Positions 8,332-16,986 of a stretch of 64,000 bases of DNA are shown here, piece by piece (position 1 is the first letter of the stretch; the number at the start of each line of letters is the position of its first letter). The notes under the pieces are model-generated. The model was not told the origin of the DNA and did no database searches. It was given only the letters and a program-made list of their open reading frames with translations. Origin of the DNA: Defluviicoccus sp046348835 (lineage in GTDB: Bacteria; Pseudomonadota; Alphaproteobacteria; Rhodospirillales; Defluviicoccaceae); the NCBI GenBank assembly GCA_046348835.1, contig JAXMDM010000003.1, forward strand, positions 744,001-808,000. The letters are read 5' to 3'. Made by a program: the position numbers and the translations under genes.

Positions 8332-9987
8332 ATGAGACTGCGATTTTCCAAGCCTTTCTACGTGGTCGCCGCGACCGTTGTTCTGGCATGGGCGACCGTC
8401 GCCCACGCTCAGACCAATGCACCGGCGAAGAAACCCAACATTCTCCTGATCGTTTCGGACGACACCGGCTGGGGCGACCTCGGGCCTTACGTCGGCGGCG
8501 ACCTGCGCGGCATGCCCACGCCCAGCTTCGATCGCATCGCCGCGGAAGGCATGACCCTCACGTCCTTCTATGGCCAGCCAAGCTGCACGCCCGGCCGGGC
8601 GGCGATCCAGACCGGCCGCATCCCCAATCGCAGCGGCATGACCACGGTCGCCTTCCAGGGTCAGGGCGGCGGGCTTCCCCACGCCGAGTGGACCTTGGCC
8701 TCGGTGCTCAAGCAAGCCGGCTACAACACCTACTTCACCGGCAAGTGGCATCTGGGCGAATCGGACTACGCACTGCCGAACGCCCAGGGCTACGACAAGA
8801 TGCGCTACACCTTCCTCTACCATCTCAATGCCTACACCTACCCCGATCCCAAGTGGTTTCCGGACATGAGCCCGGAACTGCGGGACATGTTCCAGCGGGT
8901 GACCAAGGGATCGCTGTCGGGCAACGCCGGCGGACCCGTCACCGAGGACTTCAAGGTCAACGGCGAGTATGTGGACACGCCGGACAAGGGGGTGGTCGGC
9001 ATTCCCTATCTCGACGCCTACGTGGAGAAGGCGGGGCTCGAATTCCTCGACGAGGCGGCCAAGTCCGACAAGCCGTTCTTCATCAACGTCAATTTCATGA
9101 AGAACCACCAGCCGAACCTGCCCCACCCGGATTTCATCGGCAAGTCGATCTCCAAGTCCAAGTATGCGGATTCGGTCGTCGAATTGGACTCGCGGATGGG
9201 AGATCTGCTGAAGAAGCTGGACGATCTCGGGCTCGCCCAGAACACCATCGTGTTCTACACCGTCGATAACGGCGCTTGGCAGGACGTCTATCCGGATGCC
9301 GGCTACACGCCGTTCCGCGGCACCAAGGGGACGGTCCGCGAGGGGGGCAACCGGGTGCCCGCCCTGGTGCGCTGGCCGGGCAAGGTCAAGCCCGCCAGCA
9401 AGAGCGCCGACATCGCCGGCGGCCTCGACCTGATGGCCACCTTCGCCTCGGTGGCGGGCACCTCCCTGCCCAAGGACGACCGCGACGGCAAGCCGATCAT
9501 CTTCGACAGCTACGACATGACCCCCATCTGGACCGGCAACGGCACGCCCCAGCGGCACTCTTGGTTCTACTTCACCGAGAACGAGCTGTCTCCGGGGGCG
9601 GCGCGGGTCGGCAACCTCAAATACGTGTTCAACCTGCGCGGCGATGACGGGGCGAAAACGGGCGGATTGGCCGTCGATGCCAACCTCGGCTGGAAGGGTG
9701 CGGAGAGCTACGTCGCCACGGTCCCGCAGGTCTTCGACCTCCTGCAGGATCCCCAGGAGCGCTACGATATCTTCATGAACAACTTCACCGAGCACACCTG
9801 GGCGATCATTCCGGCCAACGAGGCGATCACCGAGCTGATGAAGACCTACGTCCAGTACCCGCCGCGCAAGCTCCAGAGCGAGAGCTACGCGGGTCCCATC
9901 ACCATCACCCAGTACCAGCGTTTCACGAACATCCGCGATCTGCTGAAGGAGCAGGGCTTCAGCCTGCCGATGCCATCCGGCAATTAG
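8332..9987 (+). CDS. Exported arylsulfatase
   Basis: A 551-residue sulfatase with a signal peptide (MRLRFSKPFYVVAATVV to VAHA). The metal-binding LLIVSDDTGWGD has Asp43 and Asp44, and CTPGR at Cys85 fits the C-x-P-x-R site converted to formylglycine by a sulfatase-modifying enzyme. TGKWHLG and the later TVDNGAW segment complete the expected active site. The enzyme should hydrolyse sulfate esters in the periplasm; the substrate is unknown. The ATG at 8332 is chosen because the signal peptide begins there; the frame is open for 400 bp upstream without domain content. No modifying-enzyme gene is in the window. Confidence 0.88.
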   Translation: MRLRFSKPFYVVAATVVLAWATVAHAQTNAPAKKPNILLIVSDDTGWGDLGPYVGGDLRGMPTPSFDRIAAEGMTLTSFYGQPSCTPGRAAIQTGRIPNRSGMTTVAFQGQGGGLPHAEWTLASVLKQAGYNTYFTGKWHLGESDYALPNAQGYDKMRYTFLYHLNAYTYPDPKWFPDMSPELRDMFQRVTKGSLSGNAGGPVTEDFKVNGEYVDTPDKGVVGIPYLDAYVEKAGLEFLDEAAKSDKPFFINVNFMKNHQPNLPHPDFIGKSISKSKYADSVVELDSRMGDLLKKLDDLGLAQNTIVFYTVDNGAWQDVYPDAGYTPFRGTKGTVREGGNRVPALVRWPGKVKPASKSADIAGGLDLMATFASVAGTSLPKDDRDGKPIIFDSYDMTPIWTGNGTPQRHSWFYFTENELSPGAARVGNLKYVFNLRGDDGAKTGGLAVDANLGWKGAESYVATVPQVFDLLQDPQERYDIFMNNFTEHTWAIIPANEAITELMKTYVQYPPRKLQSESYAGPITITQYQRFTNIRDLLKEQGFSLPMPSGN

Positions 9988-10046
9988 TCGTCGACGACGG
10001 GGCGCCGCTCGGAAAGGGTGGCGCCTCCGTCCCCCGCTTGCGGCCC

Positions 10047-11471
10047 TTACAGCGGCAGGGTCACGTCCCAGATGCTTTGCGTTCCGGCGTAGTCGAGGAC
10101 GTAGATGTGGTTGCCGATGATCTCGGCGTCGACCGGTTGGTTGAACTTGCCGACGATCCTCGTCGCCCTGAGGGTATAGCCGGTTGCCGTCTTCGTCAGC
10201 TGCAGATGCAACAGGTCCTGGCCGGGATCCTTGAACGGGCCGGCACGTGTGTCGCCGGAGGGGTCGCCCTTCGTCCAGCTCAGCATGAACCCGTCGCCGC
10301 GAAACTCCGGGGCCAAAAACTTTGCCCGATCGAAGACCAGCCCGAGGGGAGAGCGGTGAGCGGTGAACGTGCCCGTCGAGGTGTGCAGCGCGCTTGCATC
10401 TTTGATCGCACCGCTCGGATCGCGGAAGCTGTCGGCATGGGGTCCGAAGTTAGGGATGGGTTCGACCAGCGGGATCGCCGGCCGCGGCGGAAACTGCGGG
10501 TCGTTGCGGTAATAGCCCTTGCTGACGGCGTTGAAGAGCGGGTTGAGCAGGGGATCGGTGCCCGGATCGTAATCGTCGAACTGCTGCGGGTTGTCGGCGC
10601 CGCCGATGCGCCAGGGAAAGCCGTAGTGGTTGCCGGAACTAAGCCAGTTCAACTCGTCCGACATGTCGCGATCGGGGCCGTTCTCGGTCCCGAATAGGTT
10701 GCCGTCGGCATCCAACGCCATGTCGAACGTATTCCGTGTTCCTTCGGCGAAGACGTACCCATGGCTCTTCAGCCACGCGCGGTCGTTCTTCAGGACGATG
10801 CCTGTGCCATTGGCGGGCAGCTTGAGAATGCACGCGGTGAGGCCGGCCTCGCGCAGGCCCGGATAGAGGCCGCCCGTCGACTGGACTTCGCCGTGATCGG
10901 TGCGGGACCCGCTGTTGACGTAAACATAGGTTCCGGTCGGATCGACGACGATGCCGTTCATTCGGTGATCGAAAGCGGTCTTGCTCCTCGGGTAGCTGGC
11001 GGATCGGGCCAGCACCGACCAGACCCGCCCCCCCGGCTGGGGTACGCCTTTGACGATGGTCCCCCGCGTCTCGTTGCTCCCGACGTTTCCGTTGCCGACG
11101 AGGTAGATGGTTCCGTCGGCGGCGATGGCCATCCCTTGCGCAAGGCGAACACCGTGGTCGGCGGAAGTGGCGACCAAGGTGCTGGTTTTGGCCACCCTGT
11201 CGACCTGATAGAGATCGCCCGAGAGCTTCAGGTAGAAGAGCGTGTCGTCGCGCGGATCCTTGGCAATCCGGGTCGGCGCAACGTTGGGATTTTCAGTCAC
11301 CAGGAGCTTTTGGACCTGGATATCGCTGCGCAGCGGCTGTGGCACGGTCTCTGCGGCGGCCAGGGCATGACCGCCCCAGCCCGGGACCGCCAGCGCCACC
11401 AGGACCACGAGCCGCCGGCCTCGACAAAAGGCTTGCTGAGACCGATCGGTGTAGATGGAGAATATCTTCAT
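10047..11471 (-). CDS. Secreted glucose/sorbosone dehydrogenase-like protein
   Basis: The 474-residue product has a long N-terminal signal region (CRGRRLVVLVALAVPGWGGHALAAA) and beta-propeller segments of the glucose/sorbosone dehydrogenase type: RLAQGMAIAADGTIYLVGNG, FDHRMNGIVVDPTGTYVYVNSG, AEGTRNTFDMALDADGNLFGTENGPDRDMSDELN, and a closing YVLDYAG. These six-bladed enzymes usually carry PQQ and oxidise sugars in the periplasm. It is convergent with the sulfatase and divergent from the DUF1254 gene; all three products are exported. A second, better-conserved relative is at 50898-52046. Cofactor binding cannot be confirmed by eye. Confidence 0.7.
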   Translation of the reverse strand: MKIFSIYTDRSQQAFCRGRRLVVLVALAVPGWGGHALAAAETVPQPLRSDIQVQKLLVTENPNVAPTRIAKDPRDDTLFYLKLSGDLYQVDRVAKTSTLVATSADHGVRLAQGMAIAADGTIYLVGNGNVGSNETRGTIVKGVPQPGGRVWSVLARSASYPRSKTAFDHRMNGIVVDPTGTYVYVNSGSRTDHGEVQSTGGLYPGLREAGLTACILKLPANGTGIVLKNDRAWLKSHGYVFAEGTRNTFDMALDADGNLFGTENGPDRDMSDELNWLSSGNHYGFPWRIGGADNPQQFDDYDPGTDPLLNPLFNAVSKGYYRNDPQFPPRPAIPLVEPIPNFGPHADSFRDPSGAIKDASALHTSTGTFTAHRSPLGLVFDRAKFLAPEFRGDGFMLSWTKGDPSGDTRAGPFKDPGQDLLHLQLTKTATGYTLRATRIVGKFNQPVDAEIIGNHIYVLDYAGTQSIWDVTLPL

Positions 11472-11774
11472 CTTGAGCCCCCCCTGAATTTGGCGATATT
11501 CGACGCTCGACCGGCTCGCGCAACGAGTCGGACAAATAAAGGAGAGAAACTCTACCTTTTCCTATGCTTCATTTCAATGCGCGCACGGGTGATGCGAAAT
11601 GGTCGGGCAAACGCCGGACCCACACGGCGATGTTGCGAAGGGAGAGCCGGTCGGTTATTCGGCAAAGGGGGGATCGAAATTTTGCTCTCCTTGCCGCTCT
11701 CGCATATCCCCGTGATTGGTGGCCAACTGGGCTCCTTTCGCCGACGGCAACACAACGACGGAGTAAGTATCTCT
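11472..11774. other. Divergent intergenic region, 303 bp
   Basis: No gene is apparent. The stretch separates the divergent sugar-dehydrogenase-like and DUF1254 genes, so both promoters should be here. A locally AT-rich part, AATAAAGGAGAGAAACTC near 11537-11554, resembles a ribosome-binding region but is not followed by a convincing open frame. Confidence 0.4.
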
Positions 11775-13196
11775 ATGAAACTCGCGAAGCTGGCGGCCCT
11801 CGCGTTATTGTCGTGGGTAATAATAGGTGGAGGAGCCGGAGCGGCCGACGCCCCCACGGCGGAAGAGGCGAAGTCGATCGCCTTGGATGCCTATGTCTAT
11901 GGCTATTCGCTCATCACCACCGAGGTCACCCGCGTCCAGATGACCAATGTCGACAAGGCCGAGGGCTTGCGCGGGCCCATGGGTCAGTTCATCAACGTCA
12001 AACGCTACCCGCCGGCCGACTTCCGCGGCGTGTCGGCGCCCAATGCCGACACCCTCTATTCGCTCGCCTGGATCGATCTCGGCAAGGAGCCGACGGTCTT
12101 CAGCCATCCGGACATGGGCTCCCGCTATTACCTCTTTCCGATGTATAGCCTGTGGATGCCGGTGATCGAGTCGGCGGGCAGCCGGACCACCGGGGGAAAA
12201 GGGCAAAAATTCCTCCTCACCGGGCCGGGCTGGAAAGGGACCGTCCCCCACGGGATGACGCAGGTCAAGTCGCCGACCCGCTATATGCTGATCCTCGGCC
12301 GCACTTATGCCGACGGCAGCGAGAAGGACTATAAGGCGGTCAACGCGCTCCAGGCGCAGTTTTCGTTGCGCCCGCTGTCGGCGTTCGGCAAGTCCGACTG
12401 GACCTTTACCCCGCCGCCGGTCAATCCCGACCCGGGATTCTCCATGACCGACAAGCCCCAGGACGTGATCCTCAATCTCGGGACCAAGGGCTATTTCGAC
12501 ATGATGGCGCGGCTGATGTGCAAGGACGCACCGCCGGCGCCCGAAGACGCACCGATCCTCGCCAAGATGGCCAGGATCGGCATCGTGCCCTGCCAGGAGT
12601 TCGACCTGTCGGCGCTCGACCCGGCCACCCAGGATGCGCTGAAGACCCTGCCCGAGGAGGCCCTCGACAAGATCGCCTCGCAGCGCGCCAGCCTCGGTAA
12701 AATCGTCGACGGCTGGGTGATCAGCGAGGTCGGTGCCTATGGAACCGACTACATGAAGCGGGCGGTCGTCGGCGCGTTCGGGTGGCCGGCCAATCTCGAT
12801 CAGGACGCCGTCTATCCCTATACGGAGGTCGACAGCAGCGGGGCGAAGCTCTCCGGCGCCCATAAGTATACCTTGACCTTCGCCAAGGGACAGCAGCCGC
12901 CGGTGGACGGTTTCTGGTCCGTCACCATGTACGAGATCGACCAGGGCTGGTGGTTCGTCCCCAATCCGCTGAACAAGTTCACCGTCAGTCCGCGCAACAA
13001 TCTGGTGCACAACAAGGACGGCTCGGTGACGCTCTATTTGCAGAACGAGTCGCCGGGCAAGGACAAGGAAGCCAACTGGCTGCCGGCGCCGAAGGGGCCG
13101 TTCCTGCCGATGCTCCGCATGTACTGGCCGAAGGAGACAAAGCCGTCGATCCTCGACGGGACCTGGACGCCGCCGCCGGTGGTGAAGGTCGACTGA
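11775..13196 (+). CDS. DUF1254/DUF1214 domain-containing exported protein
   Basis: The 473-residue product begins with a signal peptide (KLAKLAALALLSWVIIGGGAGAADA). The N-terminal half carries the DUF1254 pattern DAYVYGYSLITTEVTR, FPPADFRGVSAPNADTLYS-like and YYLFPMYSLWMPV; the C-terminal half carries DUF1214 (YTLTFAKGQQPPVDGFWSVTMYEIDQGWW and YLQNESPGKDKEANWLPAP). Proteins of this two-domain type are common in proteobacteria and are mostly uncharacterised. An ATG at 11775 with GGAG at 11760-11763 is chosen; the frame upstream is antisense to the neighbouring gene and is not credible coding sequence. Confidence 0.82.
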   Translation: MKLAKLAALALLSWVIIGGGAGAADAPTAEEAKSIALDAYVYGYSLITTEVTRVQMTNVDKAEGLRGPMGQFINVKRYPPADFRGVSAPNADTLYSLAWIDLGKEPTVFSHPDMGSRYYLFPMYSLWMPVIESAGSRTTGGKGQKFLLTGPGWKGTVPHGMTQVKSPTRYMLILGRTYADGSEKDYKAVNALQAQFSLRPLSAFGKSDWTFTPPPVNPDPGFSMTDKPQDVILNLGTKGYFDMMARLMCKDAPPAPEDAPILAKMARIGIVPCQEFDLSALDPATQDALKTLPEEALDKIASQRASLGKIVDGWVISEVGAYGTDYMKRAVVGAFGWPANLDQDAVYPYTEVDSSGAKLSGAHKYTLTFAKGQQPPVDGFWSVTMYEIDQGWWFVPNPLNKFTVSPRNNLVHNKDGSVTLYLQNESPGKDKEANWLPAPKGPFLPMLRMYWPKETKPSILDGTWTPPPVVKVD

Positions 13197-13231
13197 TGTC
13201 GGTTCACGCATAGACCTCAGGAAAACCCGAG

Positions 13232-13263
13232 GCTCTCCAGCTTTCCCTGGGAGGCTGGAGAGC
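13232..13263 (+). terminator. Hairpin downstream of the DUF1254 gene
   Basis: GCTCTCCAGC (13232-13241) pairs perfectly with GCTGGAGAGC (13254-13263) around a 12-nt loop, 35 bp after the stop codon. No T-tract follows, so it could be a weak or factor-assisted terminator. Confidence 0.5.
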
Positions 13264-13294
13264 TCAGGGTCCCCCGTACCGCGAATAGACCTTA

Positions 13295-13777
13295 ATGTAT
13301 TTCGCGATTGTATTGGTCACCATGGTTGTCGCTCCGCTGGTCTGCATCGGTGCAGAACTCGCGACAGCGACAGGAGTTGGTGAACTTCTTATCGTTGCAA
13401 CCAGGTGGTTCGTCTTCTGGGCGGTAGGTGTGCGGCTGCTACTGGCTGGCGTCTCACAGATAATGCGGCCCGGCTTCACCACCAAGGCGATCTTGGGTGT
13501 TGACGAGCCCCAGGCGTATGTATTGGCGCAAGAGTTGGGGTTCGCCAACACCGCAATCGGTCTCGCCGGCGTGCTTTCGATCGTCTTCTCGATCTGGGCG
13601 CTGCCGATCGCCTTTGTAGGCGGTGTGTTCTTCGGTCTTGCCGGGCTCAACCATCTGCGTCGGCCGCAGCGCAATCGGCGTGAAAACATCGCGATGATTA
13701 CAGACCTGTGGGCCGCGGTCATCTTGCTCGCGATCTTCGCGCTCAGCCTGCTCTTGAGTGTCGAGCCCACACTATGA
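13295..13777 (+). CDS. Small integral membrane protein, DUF6790-like
   Basis: A 160-residue hydrophobic protein with about four membrane helices: YFAIVLVTMVVAPLVCIGAEL, RWFVFWAVGVRLLLAGVSQI, TAIGLAGVLSIVFSIWALP with AFVGGVFFGLAGL, and LWAAVILLAIFALSLLL. A conserved-looking soluble stretch ILGVDEPQAYVLAQELGFAN and HLRRPQRNRRENI lies between helices. It resembles the DUF6790 family, whose function is unknown. No clear ribosome-binding site precedes the ATG. The gene stands between the terminator hairpin and the repeat region. Confidence 0.65.
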   Translation: MYFAIVLVTMVVAPLVCIGAELATATGVGELLIVATRWFVFWAVGVRLLLAGVSQIMRPGFTTKAILGVDEPQAYVLAQELGFANTAIGLAGVLSIVFSIWALPIAFVGGVFFGLAGLNHLRRPQRNRRENIAMITDLWAAVILLAIFALSLLLSVEPTL

Positions 13778-13816
13778 CGGCGCATCGAAATCGGCACCCC
13801 CTCGGAGACTGGCGCG

Positions 13817-13935
13817 AAAGTGCCCTCGCCCATCAGGGAGAGGGCGGCGCGCAGCGCCGGGGGAGGGGTCGATGCTGGAAAATTAAGCTCCTCACCCTGC
13901 CCCTCTCCCGCAAGGGAGAGGGAACTTTGCCCCGT
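13817..13935. repeat. Composite palindromic intergenic repeat, copy A
   Basis: The stretch contains GCCCTCGCCC ... GGGAGAGGGCGGCGCGCAG plus CGCCGGGGGAGGGG, a spacer, then CACCCTGCCCCTCTCCC and GGGAGAGGGAAC, which can fold into two arms. The same architecture, with near-identical arms, occurs at 45244-45394, and a simpler form at 25198-25243. This looks like a dispersed REP-type family of this genome. Confidence 0.7.
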
Positions 13936-14203
13936 CCCACCGCAGTTTCGGCACCGCTGCCTCGGGCCACGCCGCGCGCGCTAGCGTCGTAGGCGGCGGA
14001 CGCGCGGCGGCGGCGGCTCCGCGGCGGCTTCCGCCCGAGGTGCGGAGCGGTATCGCGGCGGGCGCCTTGCCCCCATCCCCGAGCGCCTCCCAGGCGAGGG
14101 CGACAAGCGCGTCCTGCATCGTTGGGTGCCGCCCCGCGTAGCGGTAATCCTCGACAAGTTTCCAAACCGCGTCCGGGTAGACGACGGTCTTGCGCCTGTT
14201 CAT
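13892..14203 (-). CDS. Small hypothetical protein with a DNA-binding-like N-terminus
   Basis: The frame encodes 103 residues. The first 45 (MNRRKTVVYPDAVWKLVEDYRYAG, then RHPTMQDALVALAWEALG) look like a real folded segment, with a basic start, a short strand and two amphipathic helices reminiscent of ribbon-helix-helix proteins. The remainder is Ala/Arg/Pro-rich and reads into repeat copy A, so the natural C-terminus may have been replaced by repeat sequence. No family is recognised with confidence. It lies between the repeat and tRNA-Arg. Confidence 0.4.
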   Translation of the reverse strand: MNRRKTVVYPDAVWKLVEDYRYAGRHPTMQDALVALAWEALGDGGKAPAAIPLRTSGGSRRGAAAAARPPPTTLARAAWPEAAVPKLRWDGAKFPLPCGRGAG

Positions 14204-14322
14204 CGAGGGCGCTGCCGCGTGTTGTGTTGGAGCACCGTTATACGCGCACGGGGGAGGGGGTCCCCGGCGGATGCAGGGGAGGATGCACCCCGCCGCTTCC
14301 TCCGCCTAACCCCCGAAAACAC

Positions 14323-14398
<76 letters not shown>

Positions 14399-14567
14399 CG
14401 CGGTGTTGGCGTCGCAGACGATAGCGGCAGGCGCCTTCGGGAGCAAGCCAAGGCTCCGCACCTCGATAGGTAGAAGCGGGTTCATGCCGCCGCGAAGAGG
14501 GGTTCTCCCGGAGGCCCGGCGCACCCAATATCATAAGGCGCACGGGAGATAAAAAGGGACAAGGACC

Positions 14568-15269
14568 ATGGGTGCGACCAAGAAAATCCTGACCATCGTC
14601 ACCAATGTCTCAGAATACGAAAAGGTCGGTTACCGCACCGGCTTGTGGCTGGGGGAACTGACCCACTTTTACGACGTGGCCGAGGAAGCGGGGTACGCCA
14701 TGGACATCGCCTCGCCCAGTGGCGGCACCGTTCCCATCGATGCGGAAAGCCTCACCCACAAGGTCCTCGACGATCTGGGGACCGGCGAGCGCTACAAGGA
14801 TCGGGCGTTCATGGACCGCCTCAAGAATACGATGAAGGTCGAGGATGCGAAGCTGGAAGACTACGACGCCATCTACATGACGGGTGGTCACGGCGTCTCG
14901 TTCGACTTCCCCCGCAGCCGGGCCCTCGCCGATCTCACGGCGCGGTTCTACGAAAGCGGCCGCGTCGCCGCCGCCGTCTGCCATGGCCCCGCCGGCCTGC
15001 TGGAGGTGAAGACGAGTGACGGCGAGTACCTGATCAAGGGAAAGAAGCTGACCGCATTCTCCTGGAAGGAGGAAGAGCTGGCCGATCGCGCCGAGGCCGT
15101 GCCCTTTAGCCTGGAGGACGAACTGAAGAAACGCGGAGCCCTCTACGAGACAGCGTCGCTGCCGTTTGCCGAGCACGTGGTCAGGGACGGACTGCTGATT
15201 ACCGGTCAAAACCCGGGAAGTGCGCGACCCGTCGCCGAAGCGGTCGTCAAGTGCCTGACGACCGGCTGA
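14568..15269 (+). CDS. DJ-1/PfpI-family protein (type 1 glutamine amidotransferase-like)
   Basis: A 233-residue protein with ILTIVTNVSEY at the start, an IYMTGGHGVSFDFP loop and the nucleophile elbow AAAVCHGPAGLLEV, whose cysteine is the conserved active residue. The last part, HVVRDGLLITGQNPGSA, matches the family end. The length and inserted region resemble Hsp31/HchA-type members, which act as glyoxalases, deglycases or chaperones. A purine-rich AAAAAGGGACAAGG precedes the ATG. Together with the TRIC-type gene it lies between tRNA-Arg and a partial copy of that tRNA. Confidence 0.85.
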   Translation: MGATKKILTIVTNVSEYEKVGYRTGLWLGELTHFYDVAEEAGYAMDIASPSGGTVPIDAESLTHKVLDDLGTGERYKDRAFMDRLKNTMKVEDAKLEDYDAIYMTGGHGVSFDFPRSRALADLTARFYESGRVAAAVCHGPAGLLEVKTSDGEYLIKGKKLTAFSWKEEELADRAEAVPFSLEDELKKRGALYETASLPFAEHVVRDGLLITGQNPGSARPVAEAVVKCLTTG

Positions 15270-15306
15270 CCGGCGGCTCTCCTGTCGAGGATAACGCTCT
15301 CGCTCG

Positions 15307-15951
15307 TCATGGCTGGGTGGGATCCGCATCGCGGCCGCGATCGACCCGGTAGCGGGGTAGCGACCAGTCCCAGCGCAGCGCGGCAAGGCGAAGCGCCGCT
15401 CCGGCGGCGAAGCCGGATGCCAACCCGACCTCCCGTGAGGCCCCGCATGCCAGCAGCGCGATGAAGACCGCCGCTCCCGCCAGGGCGGCCGAAACGTAGA
15501 TCTCGCGGCTGAGAATAAGCGGGCTTTCGCCACCCAAGAGATCGCGGATGATGCCGCCGAAGGTGGCCGTAATCACCCCCATGGCAGCGGCCACCACCGG
15601 CCCGCTTCCGGCGAGCAGCGCCTTTTCCGCGCCGGTTACGGCAAAAACGGCCATCCCGATGGCATCGAAGCGGAGAAGCAGTTTGTGTCGTGACCGGGGA
15701 ATGTGGGCGAGAAAGAACATTGCCGCGGATACGACGACGCAGGTGACCAGGTAGCCAGGCTCCGTCACCCAGAAGACCGGAAGCGTTCCGAGCAGCGTAT
15801 CGCGGATGGTGCCGCCGCCGATCCCGGTTGCCGTCCCCAAGAGGATAAATCCGACGATATCCATTTTCTTGCGGGATGCGACCAGGGCGCCGGTTATGGC
15901 AAAGATAACGATGCCGAACCAGTCGAGACCTGCGGCAAAAGTGTTGAACAC
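15307..15951 (-). CDS. Trimeric intracellular cation channel (TRIC)-family membrane protein
   Basis: The 214-residue product has about six to seven hydrophobic helices and the twin glycine-rich motifs GIGGGTIRDTLLG and TFGGIIRDLLGG that mark the bacterial TRIC/UPF0126 family, proposed potassium-permeable channels. The start is a GTG at 15951 preceded by GGGAGGGG. It is convergent with the DJ-1-like gene, 37 bp apart. The C-terminal tail RWDWSLPRYRVDRGRDADPTQP is polar. Confidence 0.85.
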   Translation of the reverse strand: MFNTFAAGLDWFGIVIFAITGALVASRKKMDIVGFILLGTATGIGGGTIRDTLLGTLPVFWVTEPGYLVTCVVVSAAMFFLAHIPRSRHKLLLRFDAIGMAVFAVTGAEKALLAGSGPVVAAAMGVITATFGGIIRDLLGGESPLILSREIYVSAALAGAAVFIALLACGASREVGLASGFAAGAALRLAALRWDWSLPRYRVDRGRDADPTQP

Positions 15952-15977
15952 TGCTTACCCCTCCCTACGCGACCCTC

Positions 15978-16010
15978 TGGCCTCTGCCTCCGGAGGGCAG
16001 TGCTCGATCG
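15978..16010 (-). repeat. Partial copy of the tRNA-Arg gene (anticodon region)
   Basis: TGGCCTCTGCCTCCGGAGGG and the next three bases, 23 in all, are identical to 14350-14372 of tRNA-Arg, and the similarity continues to 31 of 33 positions. It covers roughly tRNA nucleotides 17-49 in the same orientation and cannot fold into a tRNA. It sits in the 81-bp gap between the TRIC and DUF808 genes. Such remnants often mark the far end of an integrated element. Confidence 0.8.
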
Positions 16011-16032
16011 CCAGCTTTGCGGTCAGCGGCAG

Positions 16033-16986
16033 CTAATGCTTCGCTGTCGCCGGACGGATCAGCCGCTTTATGCCGGTGACCACGGGCAGGATGATGCTGC
16101 CGGCAACGATGCCGGCGAGGCCGTTGAGAAGGATCGGCGCCAGCGTCTCAAGGGTGCCGCCGACGCTAGGAAGCATCGTCAGCCGGTGCGCGAGATCTTC
16201 GATCCAGTGATGGACCACGGGGATGCCGTGGACGAGGATCCCGCCGCCGACCAGGAACATCGCCGCGGTGCCGACAATCGCCAGCCCTTTCATCAGCCAT
16301 GGCGCGAATTTGAGGATGCCGAACCCCAGGTTTCGCTGCATCCGGGCGACGAGGCCGTCGCCGGTGCGCCGGCTGAGGTACAGCCCGCCGTCGTCCAGCT
16401 TCACGATCGCGGCGACGGTTCCGTAGACGCCGATGGTCATGATCACGGCGACGCCGGCGAGCACCGCGACCCGGGTCGGAAGGGCGGCGCCGGCGACGGT
16501 GCCGAGGGTGATCACGATGATCTCGGCGGAAAGGACGAAGTCGGTGCGGATGGCGCCCTTGATCTTGTCCTTCTCCAGCGCCACCGGATCCACCGGCGCC
16601 GGCGCGCTCGCCGCGGCCATCGCCCGCTCGATCTTGTCCTCCTTCGCCTTGCGGTGGAACATCTTGTGCGCCAGCTTCTCGGCGCCTTCGTAGCAAAGGA
16701 AGGCGCCGCCCACCATCAGCAGGGCGATCACCGCCCAGGGGGCGAAGGCGCTGATGGCGAGTGCCGCCGGGACCAGGATCAGCTTGTTGCGGAACGAGCC
16801 CTTGGCCACCGCCCAAACGACCGGCAACTCCCGGTCGGCCCTGACCCCCGCCACCTGCTGGGCATTCAGCGCCAGATCGTCGCCGAGGACGCCCGCGGTC
16901 TTGCGGGCGGCGACCTTGGTTAGGACCGCGACGTCGTCGAGGACGCTGGCGATATCGTCGAGCAGGACGAGCAGGCTCGTTGCCAT
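16033..16986 (-). CDS. DUF808-family inner membrane protein (YedI-like)
   Basis: A 317-residue membrane protein that starts with MATSLLVLLDDIASVLDDVAV, the hallmark of DUF808, followed by KVAARKTAGVLGDDLALNAQQV. Helices are visible at LILVPAALAISAFAPWAVIALLMVGGAFLCYEG, IIVITLGTVAGAALPTRV, VAVLAGVAVIMTIGVYGTV, GLAIVGTAAMFLVGGGILV and GLAGIVAGSIILPVV. The function of the family is unknown. The ATG at 16986 follows AGGAG by 8 nt. The gene is separate from its neighbours, with a long gene-free region upstream. Confidence 0.88.
   Translation of the reverse strand: MATSLLVLLDDIASVLDDVAVLTKVAARKTAGVLGDDLALNAQQVAGVRADRELPVVWAVAKGSFRNKLILVPAALAISAFAPWAVIALLMVGGAFLCYEGAEKLAHKMFHRKAKEDKIERAMAAASAPAPVDPVALEKDKIKGAIRTDFVLSAEIIVITLGTVAGAALPTRVAVLAGVAVIMTIGVYGTVAAIVKLDDGGLYLSRRTGDGLVARMQRNLGFGILKFAPWLMKGLAIVGTAAMFLVGGGILVHGIPVVHHWIEDLAHRLTMLPSVGGTLETLAPILLNGLAGIVAGSIILPVVTGIKRLIRPATAKH

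Noticed and set aside
10761..11774. N-terminal extension of the DUF1254 protein by about 340 codons
   Set aside because: The extension is antisense to the neighbouring dehydrogenase gene and the signal peptide begins at 11775.
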